A DNA stretch of 63,073 nucleotides from a virus. The translations under genes and the position numbers were made by a program. The notes below the pieces were generated by a model, which made no database searches, was not told the DNA's origin, and saw only the letters and a program-made list of their open reading frames with translations. The stretch is from IMG/VR virus record IMGVR_UViG_3300043449_000393, positions 1-63,073 of that record. One strand, written 5' to 3'. The stretch's first letter is position 1. Every line of letters begins with the position of its first letter. Shown piece by piece: positions 23,468 to 31,744 of the stretch.

Positions 23468-23646
23468 GAGACACTAAGACCAAACGGGTAACCATCCCTG
23501 TCAGTTGCGACATTGACCGTATTCGTGAGCGCTTAGCTGCAGACACTGGCATCACCATGACGTACTCACAAGTCTTTAACTTCTTGGTTCACTTCTACGT
23601 AGAGCGAGCAAGCGAGCCCAAAAGCAAATGGAAGTCACTGACATGA
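23464..23646 (+). CDS. Ribbon-helix-helix-like small protein
   Basis: 60 residues. A basic strand TKRVTIPVSCDIDRIR is followed by RLAADTGITMTYSQVFNFLV, the strand-helix-helix layout of Arc-type regulators. It overlaps both neighbours. It could regulate early genes; the evidence is the pattern only. Confidence 0.58.
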   Translation: MRDTKTKRVTIPVSCDIDRIRERLAADTGITMTYSQVFNFLVHFYVERASEPKSKWKSLT

Positions 23647-23861
23647 CCGAACACAAACTTACACATGACCGCTTTGCTGTGGTCGACGTCAACAACCACT
23701 GGCGTGATGCCAAAGAATTCCCACCACCGAAAAGCGCAAAGATGCTGATGATCGATAAGCGCCTTGGCGTTGCAGTCCTTGGCTCGTGGCGCGACGCCGA
23801 CGGCTGGACACACTGGTGCCCATTGCCCACATTTGACAGGAGCCGAGATGGCACAGAGTAA
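23643..23861 (+). CDS. DUF551-like small protein
   Basis: 72 residues from the ATG at 23643. The pattern W-R-D-A-K-E-F-P-P-P, a VLGSW strand and WTHWCPLP near the end resembles DUF551 proteins found in many phages. Function unknown in the family. Confidence 0.6.
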   Translation: MTEHKLTHDRFAVVDVNNHWRDAKEFPPPKSAKMLMIDKRLGVAVLGSWRDADGWTHWCPLPTFDRSRDGTE

Positions 23862-24330
23862 AAAGCCGCGCAAGAAGTACAAGCCCAAGGGTGTCATCCT
23901 CGACACCATCAACTGGGTAAGAGCCGGATTCAAGAAGGTGGACGACGTTAGCGCAGGCACCACCCTGAAAATCCGCAACTACGACGCGATGAACAACCTT
24001 CGCATGGGAGTGGCGTCGCGCCGTGACGTGGATTCGATCATTGACGCGATGAACATGGCCGAAGCGCTGAGCCGACGCGGTATCGGTGGCGACTGGCTGC
24101 CTGAGATCGGCGATGCACAAGACAAGCTGCTGGAGATGGCACGCCGTGGTGTGGCCAACGACTATCGGTTCATAGTGAAGGGGCCGGAACTTACAGCTCT
24201 GAACCTTGCCATGGAAGTGCATGATGTGCAGCTGAGCACCGTGACCGTGCGAGAGTTGGAGATCGCCATCAACGACGTGCTGGAAACACAGCGTCTAAAG
24301 AAGATGCGCCGCATCGTGGAGCTAGCATGA
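23848..24330 (+). CDS. Conserved early protein with basic N-terminus
   Basis: 160 residues from the ATG at 23848 (MAQSKKPRKKYKPKGVILDT). The Lys-rich start suggests nucleic-acid binding; the rest is helical with an RRDVDSIIDAMNMAEAL segment. A similar protein occurs in several phages and plasmids of proteobacteria (memory only). It overlaps the next gene by ATGA. Confidence 0.62.
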   Translation: MAQSKKPRKKYKPKGVILDTINWVRAGFKKVDDVSAGTTLKIRNYDAMNNLRMGVASRRDVDSIIDAMNMAEALSRRGIGGDWLPEIGDAQDKLLEMARRGVANDYRFIVKGPELTALNLAMEVHDVQLSTVTVRELEIAINDVLETQRLKKMRRIVELA

Positions 24331-24572
24331 GAACAGCAACTGCCAAACAAGTTCGCGAGCTACTCAGAGCCAGCGCAGATGGTTTGACGATACGTCAGCT
24401 CAACGAAATACTTAACCGTACTGAATGCAACTTGCGACGAGTATTGCAGACAATGCCTGACACGTACATCGACCGATGGGAGTCAGTTCCACGTCAGACT
24501 TTTAGCGCAGTATGGTGCGTGGTTATCCCACCAGAAGATTGTCCCCATCCAACCAAAGGAACTACAAGATGA
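24327..24572 (+). CDS. Helix-turn-helix-like small protein
   Basis: 81 residues. ADGLTIRQLNEILNRTECNL fits a winged helix-turn-helix; the end is a Trp/Cys-containing strand. Likely a small DNA-binding protein. Overlaps DUF3310 by four bases. Confidence 0.6.
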   Translation: MRTATAKQVRELLRASADGLTIRQLNEILNRTECNLRRVLQTMPDTYIDRWESVPRQTFSAVWCVVIPPEDCPHPTKGTTR

Positions 24573-24793
24573 CAAACGCACTAGACGTTCAAGTCGACGG
24601 CAGTCACTACAAATCAATGGCCATACAGCCAGTCGAGTTCATCCACGCCAACAGCATCCCTTACCTCGAAGGCAACGTCATCAAGTACGTCAGTCGCTGG
24701 CGCAACAAGAACGGTGTTGCTGACTTGGAAAAAGCCAAACACTACATCGAACTATTGATCGAACTGGAGACACGCGCATGTTCAAAGACCTGA
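24569..24793 (+). CDS. DUF3310 family protein
   Basis: 74 residues from the ATG at 24569. HYKSMAIQPVEFIHAN, LEGNVIKYVSRW and DLEKAKHYIELLIE are the hallmark segments of DUF3310, a small helical protein widespread in phage nucleotide/replication regions (related to SaV-like proteins). Its biochemical role is not settled. It precedes the MazG-like gene by two genes. Confidence 0.85.
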   Translation: MTNALDVQVDGSHYKSMAIQPVEFIHANSIPYLEGNVIKYVSRWRNKNGVADLEKAKHYIELLIELETRACSKT

Positions 24794-25101
24794 TGCACGC
24801 CTTAACAGGCCACCCACTGCAAAACGCTGCACAAGGCTCAGTCATAGGGGCACAAAACAGCATTTACCCCGGTGGCATTTCCCCAGCGCAATACAACCAG
24901 ATCATGCAAAAGGAGCAGTTGCCAAAGTCTAAAAAGCTGTTTCACGGTACTGTTGAGGTGCTGCAAGCGGCCAACGGATACATCGTCAACATCGGACGCA
25001 AAGAAGGCTACGAGTACGAGACGTATATAGCTGAGACCATCACAGACGTGAACGAGCGCATCGCCGCCGCCATCGTCGCATTCCAACTGGAGAGCAAATG
25101 A
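24778..25101 (+). CDS. Small early protein, paralogue of 25098-25382
   Basis: 107 residues. C-terminal half VEVLQAANGYIVNIGRKEGY, ETYIAETITDVNERIAAAIV matches the next gene (AVNGRIVKV..., LYIVKDDEKIPDVIARIMAI) in order and spacing, so the two are tandem duplicates. The unknown N-terminal part has a Gly-rich segment. Overlaps DUF3310 by 16 bases. Confidence 0.62.
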   Translation: MFKDLMHALTGHPLQNAAQGSVIGAQNSIYPGGISPAQYNQIMQKEQLPKSKKLFHGTVEVLQAANGYIVNIGRKEGYEYETYIAETITDVNERIAAAIVAFQLESK

Positions 25102-25382
25102 GTATCAAACAATGGCTGCGTAACTGGCTGCTGGACAGTGACCGCCTCTCCTCGCCTATGACGGCTGAAGCAATTCGAGTAGCTAATGACGTCGAAGTGG
25201 AGGCTGCACAGCTAAGCTTCGCAATTATCAAAGCAGTGAACGGTCGCATCGTCAAGGTGTCGGCTTACAAGCCCGCTACTCGTGGCCCTGACTGGACGCA
25301 CGAACTCTACATCGTCAAAGACGACGAAAAAATCCCGGACGTGATCGCTCGGATCATGGCCATCAAAGCACTGGAGCAGTAA
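25098..25382 (+). CDS. Small early protein, paralogue of 24778-25101
   Basis: 94 residues with the same strand pair and ending helix as the upstream gene. A strand-strand-helix fold is likely. Overlaps its neighbour by four bases and ends on the MazG-like start (TAATG). Unknown function. Confidence 0.62.
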   Translation: MSIKQWLRNWLLDSDRLSSPMTAEAIRVANDVEVEAAQLSFAIIKAVNGRIVKVSAYKPATRGPDWTHELYIVKDDEKIPDVIARIMAIKALEQ

Positions 25383-25825
25383 TGAGCGTAGACCAAATTG
25401 AACTGTGGCACAAAAGAGCCAGACCTGAGCCAACCGAGGCAGACTTCAACGTACAGCTTGGCTGTCACTTCGAGGAGATTGTTGAGATGCTCGACGCGCT
25501 GGACTTCACCAACGAAGAAGGCATTGAGTACGAAGTACGTGCTACTCGTGTAGCGATCAACGCACTAGCGCGTATGCTCAAGAGCGGAGAACTCAGAGCT
25601 TTCATGGCAGACCGCAAAGAGTTCTTGGACTCGTTGGCTGACCAAGTCGTGACAGCTATCGGCGCTGGCTACTGCGCTGGCATGAAAACAGCTGATGCGG
25701 TCGCCGCTGTGAACCGTAGCAACTACAGCAAGTTCGACAAGAACGGCTACCCCATCTTCAATGAGAACGGCAAGATAGCCAAAGGGCCTGACTATGCACC
25801 ACCAGACTTGGAAGGCATGTACTGA
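25382..25825 (+). CDS. MazG-like NTP pyrophosphohydrolase
   Basis: 147 residues. An all-alpha core with CHFEEIVEML (metal-binding Glu pattern EExxE), later LADQVVTAIGAGY and NRSNYSKFDKNGYP ahead of GKIAKGPDYAPPDL. This C-terminal signature is typical of phage MazG/HisE-type enzymes that hydrolyse dNTPs or NTPs. It may tune nucleotide pools or alarmone levels during replication. Confidence 0.8.
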   Translation: MSVDQIELWHKRARPEPTEADFNVQLGCHFEEIVEMLDALDFTNEEGIEYEVRATRVAINALARMLKSGELRAFMADRKEFLDSLADQVVTAIGAGYCAGMKTADAVAAVNRSNYSKFDKNGYPIFNENGKIAKGPDYAPPDLEGMY

Positions 25826-26082
25826 TGACCACCAACTGGTACCAATCGCCGCAGCTAACCGTGCAACCAAGAATGACGCTTGATTCTTCCGGCAACCTTG
25901 GTATTGGGACGAGTTCGCCGGGGAGCAACCCGTCAATTACTTTGGGCGAGGAGTCTATTACACTCGAGGACTTAAAATCGTTCAAGAGGGTGGCTGCTTT
26001 TGCAGAGTTCGCTGCAAAGACCGACCCTAGGTTCGCTGAGCTCTGGACTGCTTTCAACGTCGCAAACAAACTGGAAAAATAA
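25825..26082 (+). CDS. Early protein carrying a tail-fibre signature
   Basis: 85 residues. Residues about 17-32 (MTLDSSGNLGIGTSSPG) match the repeated signature of the tail fibre at 56532-58775 (MTLDASGNLGVGTTSPT). The rest is a helical tail with SFKRVAAFAEFAAKTDPRF. The gene sits between MazG and DNA polymerase, an unexpected place for fibre sequence. The starts TAATG/ATGATG are coupled. Function unknown. Confidence 0.65.
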   Translation: MTTNWYQSPQLTVQPRMTLDSSGNLGIGTSSPGSNPSITLGEESITLEDLKSFKRVAAFAEFAAKTDPRFAELWTAFNVANKLEK

Positions 26083-28037
26083 TGACTCCCATCTATATCG
26101 ACTTTGAATCGTACTGGAGCACGACTCACACGCTCACAAGAATGTCTCCAACGGAGTACGTTATGCACCCGGACACTGAGATCATCTCTGTGGCCATCAA
26201 GGTGGGCAACTCGCCTACCTACGTTCTGTTCGGTGAGCAGAAGATCAGAGAGCACCTTCAAGCCCTCGACTGGTCGAACGCTATGGCCATCGGCCACAAC
26301 ATGTCGGGCTTCGACTCGATGATTCTTGCGTGGCGCATGGGCGTCAACCCCAAGATGTACGGCTGCACTGCGGCTATGGCTCGCTCCAAGCATTCCAAGA
26401 CTGGCGTGAAGGTCAACGGCAAGTTCCTGACTGGCGTGTCCCTGAAGAAGCTCTCCGAAGAACTGCGTGTTGGCTCCAAGCTTGACCTCGAAGCCACGAA
26501 CACCAAGGGCAAACACCTGTGTGACTTCAGTGAAGATGAGCTGGCTCAGATGGAAGACTACAACAAGGTCGACACCGACCTGTGCGCTGCGATCTTCAAG
26601 CAGCTGTACAACGACTTCCCCAAGGCCGAGTTGTTGCAGATCGACATGACGACACGCATGCTGGTCGAGCCTAAGTTCTTGCTCAACTATGCGATGGTGG
26701 ACAAGGCCTTGGATGACGTCAAGGAAGAGAAGCGTCGCTCGCTGCTGGAGCTCGCACACATCTTAGGCATCGACGAGTTCGTGGCCAACCACCTTGAGCA
26801 TGGCACAGCCATAGAAGAACAAGTCCGCACTGAGCTGGCGTCTGCCGCGAAGTTCTCTGCGCTGCTGGAGCGCCTTGGCGTCGAAGCGCCCATGAAACGC
26901 TCACCTACCAATCCCGAGAAGATGGTGCCTGCGCTGGCCAAGACTGATGATGCGTTCATTGATTTGCAAAAGCACCCTAACCCCATCGTGGCCGCTGCTG
27001 CATGCGCTAGGTTGGAGGTTAAGTCCACGCTGCTGGAGACACGACTGCAAGCGTTCCTGCGAGCCGCTGATGCCTGCGACGGTAGGCTGCCCGTGCCTTT
27101 GAAGTACGCTGGTGCTGACACGACAGGCCGCTGGTCTGGTGAGCAGTACAACATGCAGAACCTGCCACGCATCGACCCCAAGAAGCCAAAGCCATCTGAT
27201 GCCCTGCGCATGTCACTGAAGGCACCCAAGGGTCACAAGGTGATCGTTGCTGACTTGTCTGGCATTGAGTTGCGAGTCAACATGTTTCTGTGGAGAGTCC
27301 CGTATGCCATGGAGCTGTTTGCATCAAGCCCCGACAAGGCCGACCTGTACCGCTACTTCGCGGCGCATGACCTCTACAACATCACAGAAGATGAAGTCAC
27401 GAAGAACCAGCGTCAGGTGGGCAAGGTAGCTCACTTGGGTCTAGGCTTCGGTGCTGGCGGTGCTACGTTCCAGAAGGTTGCCAAGCTGATGGGCGGCATC
27501 GACCTGACTCTGGAAGAAGCCACTGATGTGGTCAACAAGTACCGCGACGCTCACGGCGAGATCGTCAACGGCTGGCGTCAGTTCCAGAACAACCTGACCA
27601 ACATCCGCCAAGGCATTGCTGGTGCCATCGACCCGTGGGGTATGTGCCAAGTAGAGCACGAAGCTGTTCGCCTACCGTCCGGTCGTCGCATCTATTACCC
27701 GTCGCTGGTCAAGGAGATAGACAACGGCAAGTCCGAATGGTGGTACGGCAACGGTCGTTCACGAGCACGTATCTACGCAGGAAAGGGTGTTGAGAACTTG
27801 GTGCAAGCCCTTGCACGTGACGTCATTGCAGAGCACAGCGTTAAGTTCTTCAAGGACACCGGCCTGCGCCCATCGCTGGCAGTTCATGACGAGTTGGTCT
27901 ATGTGGTTCCAGAGCATTCCGCAGAGCAACATCTCGACCACTTGCAAGGAATTATGCGGCGCGGCGTGTCGTGGTGGCCTGAGTTGGTGACGTGGTCTGA
28001 AGGCGATATTGCTGGCTGCTACGGCGAAGCAAAATAA
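26082..28037 (+). CDS. Family-A DNA polymerase with 3'-5' exonuclease
   Basis: 651 residues. The exonuclease domain shows Exo I DFESYW (7-12), Exo II GHNMSGFDSM (about 70) and Exo III YNKVDTDLC (about 163). The polymerase domain shows motif A ADLSGIELR (about 390-398), motif B RQVGKVAHLGLGFGAG (about 444) and motif C HDE (603-605). This is the replicative T7/Pol I type without a 5' nuclease domain. It starts on the last base of the preceding stop. Confidence 0.94.
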   Translation: MTPIYIDFESYWSTTHTLTRMSPTEYVMHPDTEIISVAIKVGNSPTYVLFGEQKIREHLQALDWSNAMAIGHNMSGFDSMILAWRMGVNPKMYGCTAAMARSKHSKTGVKVNGKFLTGVSLKKLSEELRVGSKLDLEATNTKGKHLCDFSEDELAQMEDYNKVDTDLCAAIFKQLYNDFPKAELLQIDMTTRMLVEPKFLLNYAMVDKALDDVKEEKRRSLLELAHILGIDEFVANHLEHGTAIEEQVRTELASAAKFSALLERLGVEAPMKRSPTNPEKMVPALAKTDDAFIDLQKHPNPIVAAAACARLEVKSTLLETRLQAFLRAADACDGRLPVPLKYAGADTTGRWSGEQYNMQNLPRIDPKKPKPSDALRMSLKAPKGHKVIVADLSGIELRVNMFLWRVPYAMELFASSPDKADLYRYFAAHDLYNITEDEVTKNQRQVGKVAHLGLGFGAGGATFQKVAKLMGGIDLTLEEATDVVNKYRDAHGEIVNGWRQFQNNLTNIRQGIAGAIDPWGMCQVEHEAVRLPSGRRIYYPSLVKEIDNGKSEWWYGNGRSRARIYAGKGVENLVQALARDVIAEHSVKFFKDTGLRPSLAVHDELVYVVPEHSAEQHLDHLQGIMRRGVSWWPELVTWSEGDIAGCYGEAK

Positions 28038-28083
28038 TGTTGACAGCACTCACGATGCTGCTACCATAGAAGTTCAGAACAAA

Positions 28084-28114
28084 GCCCCCAACCATCAAAT
28101 GATGCCTTGGGGGC
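28084..28114. terminator. Hairpin after DNA polymerase
   Basis: A perfect 8-base stem, GCCCCCAA (28084-28091) with TTGGGGGC (28107-28114), and a 15-base loop, in the 96-base gap after the polymerase gene. There is no T-run on the plus strand; on the minus strand only TTTGTT follows. It may attenuate or protect mRNA rather than terminate. Confidence 0.45.
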
Positions 28115-28133
28115 GCAACCGCATTGGAACAAC

Positions 28134-28790
28134 ATGACAAACCCAGCATGGACGTATTCACAATTGGACACGTTCGAGAACTGCCCGCGAAAGTTCTACC
28201 ACTTGAAAGTGAAGCGCGATGTTGTTGAGCCGCCTACCATCCACACTGAGTGGGGTACAAAGGTTCACACGGCGTTTGAAGACTTCATCAAAGACGGAGT
28301 CATGCTCCCCGAGGGCATGGAGCAGTGGCAGAAGCTGGCGTACAAACTGGCTGCGCTGCCCGGCACCAAGCTGTGCGAGAAGGAATACGCCCTCGACCGC
28401 AACTTCCAGCCGACAGCATGGAAAGGCGCATGGACTCGTGGCATCGCTGACTTGATTGTGCTCCATGGGGACAAGGCCATCGTCGCTGACTACAAGACCG
28501 GAAAGCGCAAGCCAACTGAACAGCTTGACCTCTACGCCAACTACGTGTTCGCACACCACCCAGAGATCAACAAAGTTACCACGGGCTTCATCTGGCTCAA
28601 GGAAAAGAAGATAGACTGGAAGCCACGCGAACGCACCGAGGTGCCGATCATCTGGCAGAACTTCGTACCCCGTGTTAACAAGCTGGAGTCGGCATACGAA
28701 CGTGATCGCTGGCCAGCGAAGACGTCAGGACTTTGTAAGGCTTGGTGTTCAGTATTGAGCTGTGAATTCAACGGGAGGAAGAATGGCTAG
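28134..28790 (+). CDS. PD-(D/E)XK nuclease, Cas4/RecB-like
   Basis: 218 residues from the ATG at 28134. YSQLDTFENCPRKFYH at the start, GTKVHTAFEDF with the motif-I His, GIADLIVLHG (catalytic Asp), DYKTGK (D-x-K) and EQLDLYANYV give the complete Cas4/RecB-type nuclease core. Only one Cys is seen, so an iron-sulphur cluster is not supported. Likely a DNA exonuclease in recombination or host-DNA breakdown. Confidence 0.88.
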   Translation: MTNPAWTYSQLDTFENCPRKFYHLKVKRDVVEPPTIHTEWGTKVHTAFEDFIKDGVMLPEGMEQWQKLAYKLAALPGTKLCEKEYALDRNFQPTAWKGAWTRGIADLIVLHGDKAIVADYKTGKRKPTEQLDLYANYVFAHHPEINKVTTGFIWLKEKKIDWKPRERTEVPIIWQNFVPRVNKLESAYERDRWPAKTSGLCKAWCSVLSCEFNGRKNG

Positions 28791-29127
28791 TACACCAGAA
28801 GGCAAGGTCAAAGACGCTTGCAAGAAAATGTTGAACCGGCATGAGGTGTACTTCTTTATGCCTGTGTCCAACGGCATGGGCTCCATGGGCATATTCGACA
28901 TTGTCGCTTGCGCAGATGGCGTGTTTGTCGGCATTGAATGCAAAAGCGACAGCAGCAAAAAGCCTACCGCGTTGCAGACACACAACGCTACAAAAGCTAA
29001 GAATGCTGGGGCCGTTATTTTTTTAGTGCATGTTGACAACATAACGGATTTGGAGAATACTATAATCCAGATTAAAGGAGGCGAACGTGGAACTGACAGG
29101 CTTTCGTTTTGGCCGTTTAGTGGCTGA
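28783..29127 (+). CDS. VRR-NUC nuclease
   Basis: 114 residues from the ATG at 28783 after GGGAGGAAG. MGSMGIFDIVACADGVFVGI and ECKSDSSKKPTALQ supply the D-x(n)-E-x-K core and Gln of the VRR-NUC Holliday-junction/flap nuclease family; AKNAGAVIFLVH follows. The last 13 codons overlap the HNH start, and the DNA upstream of that start holds the HNH promoter, so the C-terminus may be altered by the insertion. Confidence 0.85.
   Translation: MASTPEGKVKDACKKMLNRHEVYFFMPVSNGMGSMGIFDIVACADGVFVGIECKSDSSKKPTALQTHNATKAKNAGAVIFLVHVDNITDLENTIIQIKGGERGTDRLSFWPFSG
29033..29061 (+). promoter_or_regulatory. Promoter of the second HNH gene, inside VRR-NUC
   Basis: A perfect -35 TTGACA (29033-29038) and -10 AATACT (29056-29061) lie 17 bases apart; TATAAT overlaps just downstream. 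The HNH GTG start follows 26 bases later with an AAAGGAGG ribosome site. No other early gene here has such a promoter. Confidence 0.6.
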
Positions 29128-29710
29128 GTCAAGAACAACCAAAGGCAAACGAGTTGCATGGATTTGCCTGTGTGACTGCGGTGTGCGCACGGTTAAAGCG
29201 CAAGTTGACTTGCGAAGTGGCGACACAACGTCCTGCGGGTGCCGCAAAAATGAAGTTACGGCTGCAAGAAATACTACCCACGGCATGGCCCACACTGCGG
29301 CATACGCAAAATGGCTTGGCATGAAGGCCCGGGTGCGTAACGCAAGCCGAAAAGAAAACCGATGCTATGCAGGCGTCACGATATGCCAGCGATGGCTTTC
29401 GTTTAAAAACTTTTTGTCGGATATGGGTCAGCCACCTGACGGGTATTCCCTAGACCGCAAAGACAACAACAAAGGCTACAGCAAAAGTAACTGCCGTTGG
29501 GTTCCACTTGTAGAGCAATCCAGAAACACGCGAAGGCTAAGAATGCACGAAGGATTTTGCATTTCGCAGTCGGCACGAAAAAATGGGCTGTCGCCTGACG
29601 TTGTTTTAGACAGGATCAACAAGCTGGGGTGGACAATAGAGGACGCCCTAAGTACCCCCAAGCGTAAACAGAGGAAATCAAATGACCAAATCAACACCTC
29701 GCAAACTTGA
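29087..29710 (+). CDS. HNH homing-type endonuclease (AP2/HNH family) 2
   Basis: 207 residues with a GTG start at 29087 and the strong site AAAGGAGG. Same layout as 14891-15484: GFRFGRLVAESRT, CLCDCG and SCGCRK Cys pairs, YAGVTICQRW, FLSDMG, LDRKDNNKGYSKSNCRW, and a terminal helix-turn-helix. It overlaps the end of VRR-NUC by 41 bases and overlaps the following gene. Homing mobility is inferred from family and placement. Confidence 0.88.
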   Translation: MELTGFRFGRLVAESRTTKGKRVAWICLCDCGVRTVKAQVDLRSGDTTSCGCRKNEVTAARNTTHGMAHTAAYAKWLGMKARVRNASRKENRCYAGVTICQRWLSFKNFLSDMGQPPDGYSLDRKDNNKGYSKSNCRWVPLVEQSRNTRRLRMHEGFCISQSARKNGLSPDVVLDRINKLGWTIEDALSTPKRKQRKSNDQINTSQT

Positions 29711-29948
29711 ATACCAAAAAGCCTACAACGCTCGCCCTGAAGAGGTGGCCAAGCGTGTGAAGAACAACGCCGCACGGCGCGAAGCCATCAAAGATGGCAA
29801 AGCCCGAGTCGGTGATGGCAAGGACGTAGCCCACAAGAAGTCACTGGAGAACGGCGGTGGCAACGGCAAGGGCAACACCGCAGTCCAAGATCGTGCAACC
29901 AACCGTGGATGGAGAAAAGGCAGTGGCAGTTATAACCCAGACAAGTGA
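29682..29948 (+). CDS. Degenerate-HNH-like basic protein
   Basis: 88 residues, very basic. The N-terminal YQKAYNARPEEVAKRVKNNA and the KDVAHKKSLENGGGNGKGNT segment with NRGWRK resembles a family of small phage HNH-like proteins (normally DVHH...GG...N...NRG). Here the His pair is reduced to A-H, so catalysis is doubtful. It overlaps the HNH gene by 29 bases. May bind DNA. Confidence 0.68.
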   Translation: MTKSTPRKLEYQKAYNARPEEVAKRVKNNAARREAIKDGKARVGDGKDVAHKKSLENGGGNGKGNTAVQDRATNRGWRKGSGSYNPDK

Positions 29949-30162
29949 GGACTATCACCTAAATAATCCGACCAGCGTCATGTTCTTTGGGAGGAGGATG
30001 CCTGATCGGATTCTCGCAACACAGCTTTTCAGGGATTACCTCAACGATCAGTTGGAGGTTAGGTGGCGAGTACGAGGCGACCCAGTCGTCCACAGCATGC
30101 CATTTGAAACGTCAGATGAAGGAGTCATGGCCGCTCTCACCGCAATGAAACTCACATGCTAA
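29923..30162 (+). CDS. Small early protein
   Basis: 79 residues if the GTG at 29923 (site GGAG upstream) is used; an ATG at 29980 lacks a ribosome site. Contains NPTSVMFFGRRMPDRILATQ and the C-terminal FETSDEGVMAALTAMKLTC. Overlaps the SNF2 gene by 7 bases. Unknown function. Confidence 0.5.
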   Translation: MAVITQTSEDYHLNNPTSVMFFGRRMPDRILATQLFRDYLNDQLEVRWRVRGDPVVHSMPFETSDEGVMAALTAMKLTC

Positions 30163-31727
30163 TTCACAAAGAAAAGAAGGCGGTTGTCCTACGCCTCAAA
30201 AACCCAAGTCGGGTGACTACGGTTATCCCGACTGCCAAACTGGTCAGCCACAACGGATCGACACTGGTAGCAGTGCCACACAGACCTGACGAAACTCGGG
30301 TTCTTCGCAACTTAGGCTTTGAGGTTCCTGACCCCATGCCTATGCACTATGACTGGCCCAAGGTCAGCGGTCGCTACGACCCATTCGACGCGCAGCGTGA
30401 TACAGCATCGTTCCTGTCCATGAACAGCCGCGCCTTCTGCCTCAACGGTATGGGCACTGGCAAGACCAACAGCGCACTGTGGGCATACGACTACTTACGT
30501 CGTACCAAGCAGGTCAAGAAGGTTCTTGTGGTGTGTCCGCTGTCCACCATGGAGCGCACATGGGCCGACTCTGTGTTCAACACGTTCTCGCATCTTGATG
30601 CTGTCGTGCTGCACGGAACACGCGAGCGCCGTAACAAGCTGCTCAAGCAAGAAGTTGACGTCTACATCATCAACATCGACGGGCTGGCATCCATCAAGGC
30701 GGAGCTGGCCAAGAGACCTGACATTGATCTGATCGTCGTGGACGAGCTGGCTCTGGCTCGCAACTCTGGCACAGACCGGTGGAAGATTCTCAACGAGATT
30801 TGCAACAAGCAGACCACCCGCCGCGTGTGGGGCATGACAGGCTCGCCAACACCTAACGCACCAACCGATGCTTGGGCACAGTGCAAGCTTATAACGCCAG
30901 ACAACCAGAACGTGCCCAAGTATTTCAGCGCGTTCCGCGACAAGGTGATGCGCCAGCTGACGCAGTTCAAATGGATTGCCCGGCCCGACGCCAACGACAC
31001 CATCTACCAGATGATGCAACCTGCGATTCGGTTCTCGCTGGATGACTGTACCGACCTGCCTGAGCAGACCTTCATGACCCGTGAGGTTGCGCTGACACCT
31101 GAGCAAGCCAAAGCCTACAAGGACATGCTGTCCAAGCTGGCGACGGACTACCAAGGCGGTCAGATTCTTGCGGTCAACGAAGCGGTCAAGGCCAACAAGT
31201 TGATTCAGATCGCATGTGGTGTCGCGTACGGGACAGGTGGCGAAGAGATCGTCATCCCATCCAAGCCCCGGCTCGACGTGGTCAAGGAGATCATCGAAGA
31301 ATCCGAAGGCAAGGTCATCGTGTTTGTTCCGCTGACTGGTGCGCTCGAAAGCGTGGCGTCAGAACTGCGTAAGGACTGGGCGGTAGAAACGGTACATGGC
31401 GGCACAAGCAAGAGCGAACGTGACCGGATATTTGGCGAGTTTCAACGTAACGATGAACCCCGAGTACTGGTAGCCAACGCAGCAGCTATGAGCCATGGAC
31501 TGACCCTTACGGCGGCTACAACCATCGTTTGGTACGCACCAGTCCACTCGAACGAAGTGTACGAACAGGCCTGTGCCCGTGTACGCCGACCCGGCCAGAC
31601 GAGAACCACGGTGATCGTCCACATTGCAGGCACTGACGTTGAGCGTCGGGTCTACAAAAGACTTCAGGACAAGCAGTCCATGCAAGGGCTGCTGCTGGAG
31701 ATGATGAAAGAGCAGATCAAAGATTAA
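30156..31727 (+). CDS. SNF2-type helicase/ATPase
   Basis: 523 residues. Walker A NGMGTGKTNSA (about 97-107), Walker B LIVVDELAL (about 190-198), motif III GMTGSP (about 226-231), and the C-terminal lobe with VANAAAMSHGLTLT and ARVRRPGQT (about 475-483). This is the compact phage SNF2/DEAD-like remodeller. It may act in replication start, recombination or clearing DNA-bound proteins. Confidence 0.9.
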   Translation: MLIHKEKKAVVLRLKNPSRVTTVIPTAKLVSHNGSTLVAVPHRPDETRVLRNLGFEVPDPMPMHYDWPKVSGRYDPFDAQRDTASFLSMNSRAFCLNGMGTGKTNSALWAYDYLRRTKQVKKVLVVCPLSTMERTWADSVFNTFSHLDAVVLHGTRERRNKLLKQEVDVYIINIDGLASIKAELAKRPDIDLIVVDELALARNSGTDRWKILNEICNKQTTRRVWGMTGSPTPNAPTDAWAQCKLITPDNQNVPKYFSAFRDKVMRQLTQFKWIARPDANDTIYQMMQPAIRFSLDDCTDLPEQTFMTREVALTPEQAKAYKDMLSKLATDYQGGQILAVNEAVKANKLIQIACGVAYGTGGEEIVIPSKPRLDVVKEIIEESEGKVIVFVPLTGALESVASELRKDWAVETVHGGTSKSERDRIFGEFQRNDEPRVLVANAAAMSHGLTLTAATTIVWYAPVHSNEVYEQACARVRRPGQTRTTVIVHIAGTDVERRVYKRLQDKQSMQGLLLEMMKEQIKD

Positions 31728-31744
31728 CTACAAAGGAAACCAAA

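Noticed and set aside
28134-28790. True Cas4 protein with iron-sulphur cluster
   Set aside because: The required set of four Cys is missing; only the nuclease core is supported.
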